NCBI GenBank assembly: GCA_017525225.1
Contig: JAFXTB010000162.1
Location: forward strand, 1 to 64,000
Source of the DNA: Kiritimatiellia bacterium
GTDB taxonomy: Bacteria > Verrucomicrobiota > Kiritimatiellia > RFP12 > UBA1067
Reading direction: 5' to 3'
DNA length: 64,000 nt
The notes beneath the pieces were generated by a model. That model saw nothing but the letters and a program-made list of their open reading frames with translations. It was not told the DNA's origin and ran no database searches. Position 1 is the stretch's first letter. The number at the start of each line of letters is the position of its first letter. Shown here piece after piece: positions 19,701-28,059 of this stretch. A program made the position numbers and the translations under genes.

Positions 19701-19915
19701 ACGAGCGCGAACGCCTCGGGCAGAAGACCGTCCAGCGTGACTTCACGCGCCTCGAGGCGACGGCGGAACTCCGCCGTCATCTTCGGGAAATCCTCGTCCG
19801 TGAGGTTCCTTGCCTGGTACTCGGCCTCAATGCGGTTGATCTCGTCGACGATCGGCCTCAGCTTCTTGAGGTCGCGCGCATTCTTCGTGCCGAAAATCAT
19901 CTTCAAAATGTTCAT
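16757..19915 (-). CDS. secA: Preprotein translocase ATPase SecA
   Basis: A 1,052-residue motor that drives preproteins through SecYEG. It has the DEAD-type motifs [15 protein letters not shown] and [20 protein letters not shown], and a late helicase motif ([12 protein letters not shown]). The C-terminal zinc tail ([16 protein letters not shown]) binds SecB or ribosomes. It is longer than the roughly 900 residues of E. coli SecA. An insertion near residues 240-420 (with [15 protein letters not shown]), after [12 protein letters not shown], accounts for this and resembles SecA of PVC and Bacteroidetes-type bacteria. A -10 element lies 8 nt before the start. Confidence 0.97.
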   Translation of the reverse strand: [1052 protein letters not shown]

Positions 19916-19923
19916 AGGCGGAT

Positions 19924-19929
19924 ATTATA
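19924..19929 (-). promoter_or_regulatory. -10 element 8 nt before secA
   Basis: TATAAT on the minus strand, separated from the secA ATG (19915) by eight bases. No Shine-Dalgarno fits between them. It is consistent with a leaderless or nearly leaderless secA transcript. Confidence 0.55.
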
Positions 19930-19977
19930 GCAAAAAGCCCTGCCTTGCGGAGCGGGAAAAAGCAAAAACCAAACTGC

Positions 19978-22900
19978 TCACTTCTTCAATACCGCCGTCG
20001 AGCCGCTGAAGGGCGCGGCTGTGGAACCAACCTCGGCGAAACCGACGGACGTCTCGCCGTCCTGCCCCACCGCGATCTCCACCGTCACGGACTTCTTGCC
20101 GTACTTCATCGTCGCCTTGGTGCGCAGCACGCCGTCAGTGAACGAATTGAACGATCCGACCGAGAAGGAATACGACTTCTTCTTCGTATCGACGAACTTG
20201 CCGGACACCTTGCCCGTCTTCCCGACGGTCAGCGTCACGGTACCCTTCGCGGCAGGCGGCGTCTCGCCCGTCGCGGCAGCATAGAGCGTCCCCTTGAACG
20301 TACCCACGGCCCACGCGGGGAGCTCTGCCACATCGAGCTTCACCTTGTAGGTCCAGGTCTTCTTCTTGTTGGACGCGAGCGCGACCGTCACCGTCGCAGT
20401 GTACACCTTCTTAACGGTGGGCACACCGGTCACCTTGCCGCTCTTAAACTTCAATCCCTTCGGCAGTCCCGTCACCTTCGTGATCGACACCACGCTCTCG
20501 CCCACAACCGACAGCTTCGCCGAATAGCTCACGCCGACAGTGAGATTCGTCTCCGCCCACGTCAGCGTCGGCTTCGCGAGCTCGCTCTCCTTCTTGAAAG
20601 TGGCCGTGAGCGACGCGCCGTCCGCCGGCACCTTGTACTTGTAGGTTGTGGCAAGCGACAGCACCGTTGCCTCTTCCCCGTCCCCAGTCACCCAGCCGGT
20701 GAACGCATACCCCTTCTTAGGCGTGGCCTTCAGTGTGGCGGTCTTGCCGGCGAGGTACGAGCCAGCGCCCTTCACCGTGCCGCCCGCCTTGTTGTCCACG
20801 ACCACCGTCACCTTCGGATACGGCTTGAACGTCGCGTAGTACGTGGCGTCGTTCGTGGCCGTCACCTTGATCGTAGCGGATTTCGCAAGGAATTCTCCTA
20901 AACCACCAACCTGTTCACTATTCACTATCCCCTCTTCACACTCTCTATACCATCCCTCGAAGCTCCAATACTTCGTCGGCGTCGCCTTCAGCGTCACCAC
21001 CTTGCCATCGGCGTACCTGCCGCTGCCCGTGGTCTTGCCGCCGTTCGCTGGATCGGCGAGAGCGCGCACATACCGCGCAACGGCGAACTTCGGCGTCACC
21101 TTCTTGGACTTGCGCGTCTTGTCCGCGATCGTGGCCTTGGTGGAGTACGTCTTCCCGTTCGAGTACGTCCAGCCGACGAACACGTACCCGGGCAGAGCCT
21201 TCGCCGTCACGTTGCCCTTCTTGTCCTTCTTCGTGAAGTAGCCCGCCAGGACGTCGCCCTCCTGGTAGGGCCCGCTCGCCGAGCGGGCCGCATACACCGC
21301 CGTCGCCCCCGCCGGCAGGGCGGCCAGCCCTCTGGTCTCCTCCTCCTCTTCGTTCGCCACGTCGGGCCATTGCGCGTCCTTGATCCGTACCGTGCAGACC
21401 CTGGCCTCGCCCAGCGCCATGCCGCTCGCCGCAGCCAGCTGGAGCGTGAGGAGCTCATCGCCCTCCACGAGCGCATCGGCCTTGACCGGGATCGTGACAA
21501 CCTTCTCCCCGACCTCGCCCGCCGCCCACGTGAGCGTGACCGGATACTTCGTCTTGCCCAGGTTCAGATCCACCGCCGAAGCGGTGTTGTACGCGAGATA
21601 CAGCTTCACGCTTGAATTCGTGTCGGCATTGCCGCCCATCACGCGAATGACCACGTTGCTTCCCTCGTCGGATTCGACGTTCGCCTCGGCGAAATTCACA
21701 GTCCATCTTTCCGGCGCGACGGTGTTCCACCACGCGGGATCGGTTTCGATCGGGTCGTTCGTGTCGAACACGATGATGGCTGAATTGTCGATGCGTACGC
21801 CAGGAGGCGCATCTTCGCGCACCTTGACGCGGTAGGTGAGATGTCCCTCGCCGCAATGCGTCGCAGGGTTGTTCGGCGGCAGGAATCCACCTCTCACATC
21901 TTTCGGCCATGTGTCGCCTGAAGCAGGATCGACTACCCGCATGTACCAACGGACCTCGCCCTTGTCGCTGTCGAGATCGACAATGGAGCGGACAATTAGG
22001 TTCGTGCCGGTCATCGTCACCTCGTTCGTGGCGCATTGCTTGCCGGCGAGACCAAGGTCGATCTGGTCGCCAAACGCCACCTCGCCCATCTCGAAGGTGG
22101 ACCAGTCGAGATACTCGCTCAAGGAGTTGGTCACAAATACCTCCTGTGCGGCGGCAGTGGCATTGGTCTGGTTCTCGAAGTAGATCGTATACGGCATCCA
22201 CTGCCCCGGCTTCACGAAACGCTGCGTATCTGGATCGCCCTTCCCCAGCGGTCCCGCCATCTCGTTGGGGTCCCGCCCGGCGACACTGCTACCTCCTCCG
22301 CCGCCTTCTCCTCCGCCGCCGCCACCGGCGCCACACTGGCAGTTCTCGCAATCACCATCGCACGTAGGGCAATTTGGCCCACACTTACACCTTTGAGGAT
22401 TGATTACGAGATTTGCAAACGCTTTTTTATCTCGCGTCAAACCGTCCTTGTACTTTTGGGTGACGACAACGCGTACTTCCAACGGATCCTTGAATCCTTT
22501 CGTTTCATATTTGTGCGTGTAGGAGCTACCGAAGAATTCCGGACTACCATCGCCCCAGTTTATGGATTCCAAATAATCGCAATGTTCTGAATCGTTCCAA
22601 TCTACTCCGGTTGTCACCCTCGCATTTCCTTTGTCATCAATCGTCTTACTCAAGATCTTTGGCACTGCTGAATATGACACGCGGAATGGACACTCACCCC
22701 GTACAAGAGGCCAACTTTGGGGAAGGATGGCGACTTTACCTTCCCAGCATCCTAACCCTACTCCAGCCTCGAATGGAGTGAAGGTGATCGATCCACCCGC
22801 ACCAAGCACAAACTGCCCTTCATCTGGCTCAAATTCCCCTCTCAAGGTTTTCTTGTAGGAGCAATCAAGTCCTACCTTTACCCCAATAGCAAGTGCCTTG

Positions 22901-25900
22901 GCCTTGACCGCCTTGAAATTAAATCCAGCGCCGACATCGACACCGAGCCCGGCCTCAATCGCGAAGCCTGGGCAAAAGGCGCTCTTTGTCTTTTCATTGG
23001 ACTTTCTTTCATTGATCGGTCCAGAGCGAGGTCCATTCGCATCATATCTGAACCATCTTCCACGTCTGTCGGTCCGTGAAACCAACTCAAATCTTCCATC
23101 ATAGCCCCCATGTATACCACCACTCACATATGCCGATCCCTCAACCGTCATCGGTATCGGTCCCGCCATGAATTTTCCAAGTTCAACTGATTTGGAGACA
23201 TTAATCGGCTGGAAATCGATTCCTGCACTAAAGTCGACACCCACATTGATAGACACAGAACGCGCCACCTCAAAATAGACCATCGTTATCTTCCCGTCAG
23301 AGACCTCGAAAGCCATATGCCCATCTATCTCCGGGGCTATCGTTATGTATGGAAATTTAAGCTCACCAATTATGGTATTGGATATCTTGAACGGAGCATA
23401 CGGACAAGAATTACGGATCTGTGGCAGAATCTCGCTTAATTTCGCTGTAAACCAACTCTCAGCCCCTCCTTTTGCAACAACTCCAGAGACAGAACGGAAT
23501 ACATCTGTAACATCTGCTGCCTGTACCCTGAGCGCGATACCACCAGAACCTCTGTCAATCGATTCCACCTTTACCGCAGCCGGACCATCACGGAACGGCA
23601 CGACGAGAACATCTCCCACCTTGCAATCCGAGCCGATCGCTTCATCAACAACGATTTCATTCTCGGATGCCATAGAGACCAAATCTCCTGCGGACAGCGA
23701 TCTTACGCCTTCATTCAATTCCGTACCAACATTCTCTCTTACCTCAACACATGCACTGTACGCATAATTTGTCCATGTTCCTTCATCATCTTGAACTTGA
23801 AGCATGACATCGTAGATTCCACTTTGCGCATATACCGTCGTCGGGGCGACTTCGGTAGAATCAATGGTCCCGTCCGCATCAAAATCCCATTGAAAAGCTT
23901 TTGACGCAAGAACCGCTTCGTCATCTATCTCGAAAGTTATCTCGCATGGGGCAAAACATACCGACATGTTTGGACGGAATGGCAAAAAGGACGGGATTGC
24001 GATGTCAACAAATGCCGTCTCATCCCTGGTCGCAGCGACTTTTATATCCTCAAACGACTTGGCATATCGTTCAATGGAAGAAATCGTATATTCCCCTGGC
24101 TGTACACCAGGAATCGCAAACCTCCCATTCGCATCCGTCGATGCTGAATACATTAAGGCATTGGTAGTGCCGTCTGTCGCTACCAAGATGATCGGCAGGT
24201 CAACGGGCGGCGCGTGGCCGCTCTCGAATGAGACCCTTCCTTCTATCCTCGCGGCAGTCGGCAGAATAATCTGTCCGTCAAATGCACCAGAACCGACTGG
24301 CATCTCCGTTTCTGGAAAGACCTTGTGTGCAAGGACACGGACAATGCAATTGTCATTGGTGACACCCCAGAACACAAAGCCTCCTGACGAGTCGGTAGTA
24401 GCGGAATCGATCCGCCCACCGTCCGCAAGCAGTTCCACCTGCGCTCCCGGCTGCATGACATATCCTGCAGCCGACACAACCGTCCCGGCAATCGGTCGCA
24501 GCGACGAATGAACAACAAGGTCAAGACAGTCTCCTGAAGCGGTACTTATCGGCGTACGTCTCACACCATCCACATCTTCGGTCTCTAGCCAGAGTCCTGC
24601 CGACTTTGGTACATCAAAAAAGGCGAACTCCCCTTCTTGTCCAGTGACGGCCGAATGCGCCACAGTTCCAGAATCGTCTTTCAGCGCAACCGGTCGTCCG
24701 ACCATGGGACGAGAGATCGCATCGTTGAAAAGCCTACCTGTCACCATCGCATTGTCGAACCCAATTGCCGTCTTGTTGGCGAGATCTCTTGCACGCGTGA
24801 AATCTCCCGCCTCGAGCCCGGCAAGACCAAGTCGCGTCACTGCGACAGAAAGCCCTTCTGCAAAATCCTTCCATGTCGTGAACACGCTGTCCCGCTTGAC
24901 ATCCCAGTCAAAGCCAAGTACGGAATACGAAATATTGTATTCTCCTCCACCCGGACTGAAGAAAAAGTATTGGCGTCCGGTCTCGCCCGGCATGATCTTG
25001 CCAGCCTGCGCGGATTTGCCTGCACCTATGAATATGGCCGATTTGGAATACTCGCCATCCTGTGTGAGCGAAAGGGCTGTACCATTCGATGCCTTCAGTG
25101 TAATGATTGGAGCAAGGGCCTCGGCATTGCCAGAATTGTGCCACTCCACGAAACCCGAGGAGATGCGTCCACTACGTACAAAGGCCGGCGTGTCAATGGA
25201 AAACGATAGCTTGGGCTGGGCTGGACTAGCCTGGACCGCAAGCGCGGCCGCCAAACGAGCACTGGTAACACCTGCGACCGCAACCAGATCATGACGCATG
25301 CCAGGCGTCAACATGCCGCAGTCAACCTTTGCAAGAATGCGATCCGAGGACACGTAGGTCACGCTTGATGCCGGAATCGTCCGTGTGCCCGTAAAGGAGA
25401 CCGATGTTGCCGGAGTGAATCCAGTGCCATCGATGGAAAGCGTCGCGATGCCTGACGAAGGCAGTACGGCAGGGACAACGCCAGTGATCGCAATCCCATC
25501 GGGTTCCGTCGATAGCGTGTACCCTGCGGAGACATCGCTTTCCATCACGACATATGTTTCGACAGCACCTTCTGGGACCATGAACGCAACGCCATCACCC
25601 ACTACTGTGGCTTTGCCGGAACATAGGGTATCCTGCGGCATGAACCCAAAACCCCAAGTCACCCTGGTCCCTTCTGGAACGGCTATGCGAACGAGCCGGT
25701 TGACCGTATCCTGGTTGAATGGCAATTTTAGCACGGCTGGAACGCCGGGCGACACGCGTCCTGAAACTGCCGATGAAACATCTGTAGCGGCAACAACGAT
25801 CTCGACAGGAACGGAACCCACAACAGCATTGTTTTCGGTATGATCTCCTTCCAATATGTCGCGATGTGTATTTATCTGCACTTTTGGAAACCATGGCCCC

Positions 25901-27915
25901 TCTTTCAGCGCAGGCACCATGAAAGTACCCGAACAGACGATGCTTCCACCAGGAGGGATGCTCCCCTCGGAATTTCTTTCTCCAAGGGACACCGTGCGGC
26001 CATTGGCGGATACAAGCGATACATTGTCGCGCCACGAGCCTGCCACGATGCAATCTCCTCCATTGGAAACCACCCAGCTCACCCTCAGCATCTCACCCGG
26101 AGAAACCTCCCCATCCGTGCCGACACTCGTCGCAACAAGATCGACCTTGGCCCGGCTCTGCACCTCGAAAATTCCTATGTCAGCCAGATTTGCAGCGCCG
26201 CCGGGTATGTTCTTGACGCTTGTCACGCGCGGTTGTCCGTAGAAATCATTTGTTGGTGCCATGACACCGGCCGCATCTATGCATGGAGAGGCAAGTTCAA
26301 TCCTGAAATCACCGTTTTCAGGATCGGCAAAGAGGGGATCTCCGTATGTCATGCCACTTGCCGCATCATCACCCCCGACGTATGAAACCCAGTTTGTAGG
26401 GATCTCCTGCCCCCCCGAATAGGCCAGGCAATTTACGGTCAACGAGCCAGGGGCGCAAGTTGTACACATCCAGAACACGGAATTGCTGACAACGGTGCCG
26501 AATGCCCCTTGCCTGCACTGGGAGATTATCCCGTTCACGAATGTCGCTCGTTCCCGAGAGGTCTCATCCGCCATACCTGTCCAATGATTGTCTATTCCAA
26601 AATCTGCGTCTTCAAGGATGCAGTTCTCGGCATACACCCTTCCTGCACTTTCCACCACACCGATCATCCTTGTCGCAGAATGCTTCAAGATGCATCCAGA
26701 AAGGTAGTTGGTTCCGCGACGTGCAACCACCATCCCATGCGATATTCCAGATTGCACCATGCCATCAGGTGCGCCACCATAGTAGATGTTGGCATAGTTC
26801 AGATATGCCGTCCCCGTTTGGTTTATTATTCCGGCCCAGTCCCCTATCTCCGGAGCGACATTCCCTTCCTCGGGATTCGTGTTGCCGCCATGGGTGTCAT
26901 CTCTTGCCGAGGTGAACACCACCGGGAATTCACGCGTACCATGCACATCCAGTACGCCCATGACCCTGAGCAGCCCGCCACGCTTGAACTTGATGGTCGT
27001 CCCCGGAGGAACTATCAGCCTGCCGGTGGACGCCACAATCAGATTGGAGACAACGTACACCTTGCCTGGAGACAACCCATAGGTGCTGCCGATCGACATC
27101 GGCAGGTAGCCGATATTGTCAAATTTCCAGGCGTCTCTGCCGACATGCTCCACCGCATCGGGAGGATTGAAGCTATACGTCGAAAGCGGACAGCCGCGGA
27201 AGGCGTAGTCCCCCACCCAGGCAAGGCTCGACGGCTCGGCAAAGGACACTCTAGACAGCGCAGTGCAGGAATCGAATGCACAGTCGTCTATCTTCACAAC
27301 GCTGCGCGGAATGGTGACACCCGTCAGGTTGGTGCAGTTTCTGAAGGCGCCATACCCTATCTCCGTGAGTCCCTCCGGCAAGTCGACGCCCTTCAGCGCC
27401 TGGCAACCGACAAAGGCATTGGTCCCGATGACCGCCACTCCACCGGCAAGGGCTATATGCGTCATGCGCTGGAACGAACTCATGAACACCGTGGCAATGC
27501 GTCCTGTACATGCGCATTGGGGGAGCGTGACGTCAACCAGATTCGAGCAAAGCGAAAAGGCGCTCATCCCGATGTTCGTCACGCTGCCGGGCATCGTCAA
27601 CCGTTCAAGGCCGAAGCATCGCGCAAACGCTCCATTCCCCAGATTCACCACGCCATCAGGGATCGCGACGCTGGTGAGATTGCTGCAGTTCATGAACGCG
27701 CTGTTGCCGATGCCTGCCACATCCTTGCCGCCAAGCGTGGCGGGAATTTCAAGGTGTCCCGGGTACGCTTGCGGCGCCATCTTCTGGATTTCGGCCATGC
27801 CGCCGACAATGCGATAGTTCCAGGTGCAGCCAGTATCGGGATCGTTCCAGACCTCGGCCCGGGCGCAAAAAGCGACCGATGCCGCCATCACGGCAGAGAT
27901 TAATCCTGTTTTCAT
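19978..27915 (-). CDS. Giant modular surface protein (LRR, beta-helix, CARDB, PKD, Calx-beta, InlB repeats)
   Basis: A 2,645-residue secreted protein starting at ATG 27915, after a TTTTGGTATAAT promoter; the signal peptide runs to about residue 20. Modules, with rough residue positions: BspA-type leucine-rich repeats 50-245; parallel beta-helix-like region 285-580; CARDB-like 580-720; IPT/TIG-like 800-875; carboxypeptidase-regulatory-like segments; PKD 1320-1390; a Cys-rich then Gly-rich linker near 1850-1880; DUF11-like 1890-2060; Calx-beta 2075-2170; InlB-type repeats 2220-2445; Ig-like 2450-2528; and an LPAWAVG-type terminal module 2530-2645 shared with the metalloprotease. It probably acts in adhesion or glycan binding at the cell surface. 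I saw no sorting motif. Roughly 22.4-26.8 kb looks less GC-rich than both ends, which suggests a mosaic origin. Confidence 0.85.
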   Translation of the reverse strand: MKTGLISAVMAASVAFCARAEVWNDPDTGCTWNYRIVGGMAEIQKMAPQAYPGHLEIPATLGGKDVAGIGNSAFMNCSNLTSVAIPDGVVNLGNGAFARCFGLERLTMPGSVTNIGMSAFSLCSNLVDVTLPQCACTGRIATVFMSSFQRMTHIALAGGVAVIGTNAFVGCQALKGVDLPEGLTEIGYGAFRNCTNLTGVTIPRSVVKIDDCAFDSCTALSRVSFAEPSSLAWVGDYAFRGCPLSTYSFNPPDAVEHVGRDAWKFDNIGYLPMSIGSTYGLSPGKVYVVSNLIVASTGRLIVPPGTTIKFKRGGLLRVMGVLDVHGTREFPVVFTSARDDTHGGNTNPEEGNVAPEIGDWAGIINQTGTAYLNYANIYYGGAPDGMVQSGISHGMVVARRGTNYLSGCILKHSATRMIGVVESAGRVYAENCILEDADFGIDNHWTGMADETSRERATFVNGIISQCRQGAFGTVVSNSVFWMCTTCAPGSLTVNCLAYSGGQEIPTNWVSYVGGDDAASGMTYGDPLFADPENGDFRIELASPCIDAAGVMAPTNDFYGQPRVTSVKNIPGGAANLADIGIFEVQSRAKVDLVATSVGTDGEVSPGEMLRVSWVVSNGGDCIVAGSWRDNVSLVSANGRTVSLGERNSEGSIPPGGSIVCSGTFMVPALKEGPWFPKVQINTHRDILEGDHTENNAVVGSVPVEIVVAATDVSSAVSGRVSPGVPAVLKLPFNQDTVNRLVRIAVPEGTRVTWGFGFMPQDTLCSGKATVVGDGVAFMVPEGAVETYVVMESDVSAGYTLSTEPDGIAITGVVPAVLPSSGIATLSIDGTGFTPATSVSFTGTRTIPASSVTYVSSDRILAKVDCGMLTPGMRHDLVAVAGVTSARLAAALAVQASPAQPKLSFSIDTPAFVRSGRISSGFVEWHNSGNAEALAPIITLKASNGTALSLTQDGEYSKSAIFIGAGKSAQAGKIMPGETGRQYFFFSPGGGEYNISYSVLGFDWDVKRDSVFTTWKDFAEGLSVAVTRLGLAGLEAGDFTRARDLANKTAIGFDNAMVTGRLFNDAISRPMVGRPVALKDDSGTVAHSAVTGQEGEFAFFDVPKSAGLWLETEDVDGVRRTPISTASGDCLDLVVHSSLRPIAGTVVSAAGYVMQPGAQVELLADGGRIDSATTDSSGGFVFWGVTNDNCIVRVLAHKVFPETEMPVGSGAFDGQIILPTAARIEGRVSFESGHAPPVDLPIILVATDGTTNALMYSASTDANGRFAIPGVQPGEYTISSIERYAKSFEDIKVAATRDETAFVDIAIPSFLPFRPNMSVCFAPCEITFEIDDEAVLASKAFQWDFDADGTIDSTEVAPTTVYAQSGIYDVMLQVQDDEGTWTNYAYSACVEVRENVGTELNEGVRSLSAGDLVSMASENEIVVDEAIGSDCKVGDVLVVPFRDGPAAVKVESIDRGSGGIALRVQAADVTDVFRSVSGVVAKGGAESWFTAKLSEILPQIRNSCPYAPFKISNTIIGELKFPYITIAPEIDGHMAFEVSDGKITMVYFEVARSVSINVGVDFSAGIDFQPINVSKSVELGKFMAGPIPMTVEGSAYVSGGIHGGYDGRFELVSRTDRRGRWFRYDANGPRSGPINERKSNEKTKSAFCPGFAIEAGLGVDVGAGFNFKAVKAKALAIGVKVGLDCSYKKTLRGEFEPDEGQFVLGAGGSITFTPFEAGVGLGCWEGKVAILPQSWPLVRGECPFRVSYSAVPKILSKTIDDKGNARVTTGVDWNDSEHCDYLESINWGDGSPEFFGSSYTHKYETKGFKDPLEVRVVVTQKYKDGLTRDKKAFANLVINPQRCKCGPNCPTCDGDCENCQCGAGGGGGGEGGGGGSSVAGRDPNEMAGPLGKGDPDTQRFVKPGQWMPYTIYFENQTNATAAAQEVFVTNSLSEYLDWSTFEMGEVAFGDQIDLGLAGKQCATNEVTMTGTNLIVRSIVDLDSDKGEVRWYMRVVDPASGDTWPKDVRGGFLPPNNPATHCGEGHLTYRVKVREDAPPGVRIDNSAIIVFDTNDPIETDPAWWNTVAPERWTVNFAEANVESDEGSNVVIRVMGGNADTNSSVKLYLAYNTASAVDLNLGKTKYPVTLTWAAGEVGEKVVTIPVKADALVEGDELLTLQLAAASGMALGEARVCTVRIKDAQWPDVANEEEEETRGLAALPAGATAVYAARSASGPYQEGDVLAGYFTKKDKKGNVTAKALPGYVFVGWTYSNGKTYSTKATIADKTRKSKKVTPKFAVARYVRALADPANGGKTTGSGRYADGKVVTLKATPTKYWSFEGWYRECEEGIVNSEQVGGLGEFLAKSATIKVTATNDATYYATFKPYPKVTVVVDNKAGGTVKGAGSYLAGKTATLKATPKKGYAFTGWVTGDGEEATVLSLATTYKYKVPADGASLTATFKKESELAKPTLTWAETNLTVGVSYSAKLSVVGESVVSITKVTGLPKGLKFKSGKVTGVPTVKKVYTATVTVALASNKKKTWTYKVKLDVAELPAWAVGTFKGTLYAAATGETPPAAKGTVTLTVGKTGKVSGKFVDTKKKSYSFSVGSFNSFTDGVLRTKATMKYGKKSVTVEIAVGQDGETSVGFAEVGSTAAPFSGSTAVLKK
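20898..20947. repeat. AT-rich in-frame insert with tandem TTCACTA repeat
   Basis: An AT-rich stretch of about 50 nt inside an InlB-type repeat of the giant protein. It contains TTCACTA twice in tandem (20914-20920 and 20921-20927) and adds roughly 14-16 residues between GWYRE and EFLAKSA, where the neighbouring repeat unit has no counterpart. The reading frame is kept. Edges are approximate. Confidence 0.4.
21264..21291 (+). repeat. GGTAG hairpin repeat, copy 1 (inside the giant gene)
   Basis: GGTAG, then a perfect 9-bp stem (GGCCCGCTC 21269-21277, GAGCGGGCC 21281-21289) closing a GCC loop, then GC. It lies in frame within the giant surface protein gene, reading antisense as ARSASGPYQ. It is identical over its whole length to the copy at 46791. 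Confidence 0.8.
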
Positions 27916-27922
27916 GGCCGGC

Positions 27923-27928
27923 ATTATA
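27923..27928 (-). promoter_or_regulatory. TTTTGGTATAAT promoter 7 nt before the giant gene
   Basis: A minus-strand TATAAT preceded by TTTTGG, with seven bases (GCCGGCC) before the ATG at 27915. It is one of the clearest copies of the signature in this window. Confidence 0.65.
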
Positions 27929-28059
27929 CCAAAACGCACCGCCTGACGCCAGCAGAACGGAGGATCAAGAGGATGGACGCAGAACCGAACGGCGCCTTCA
28001 TGGCAAAACGCCCTTGCGCAGGGCAAGGGCGTTGGGGTGAACCGTTGATTCTCCGGCGT

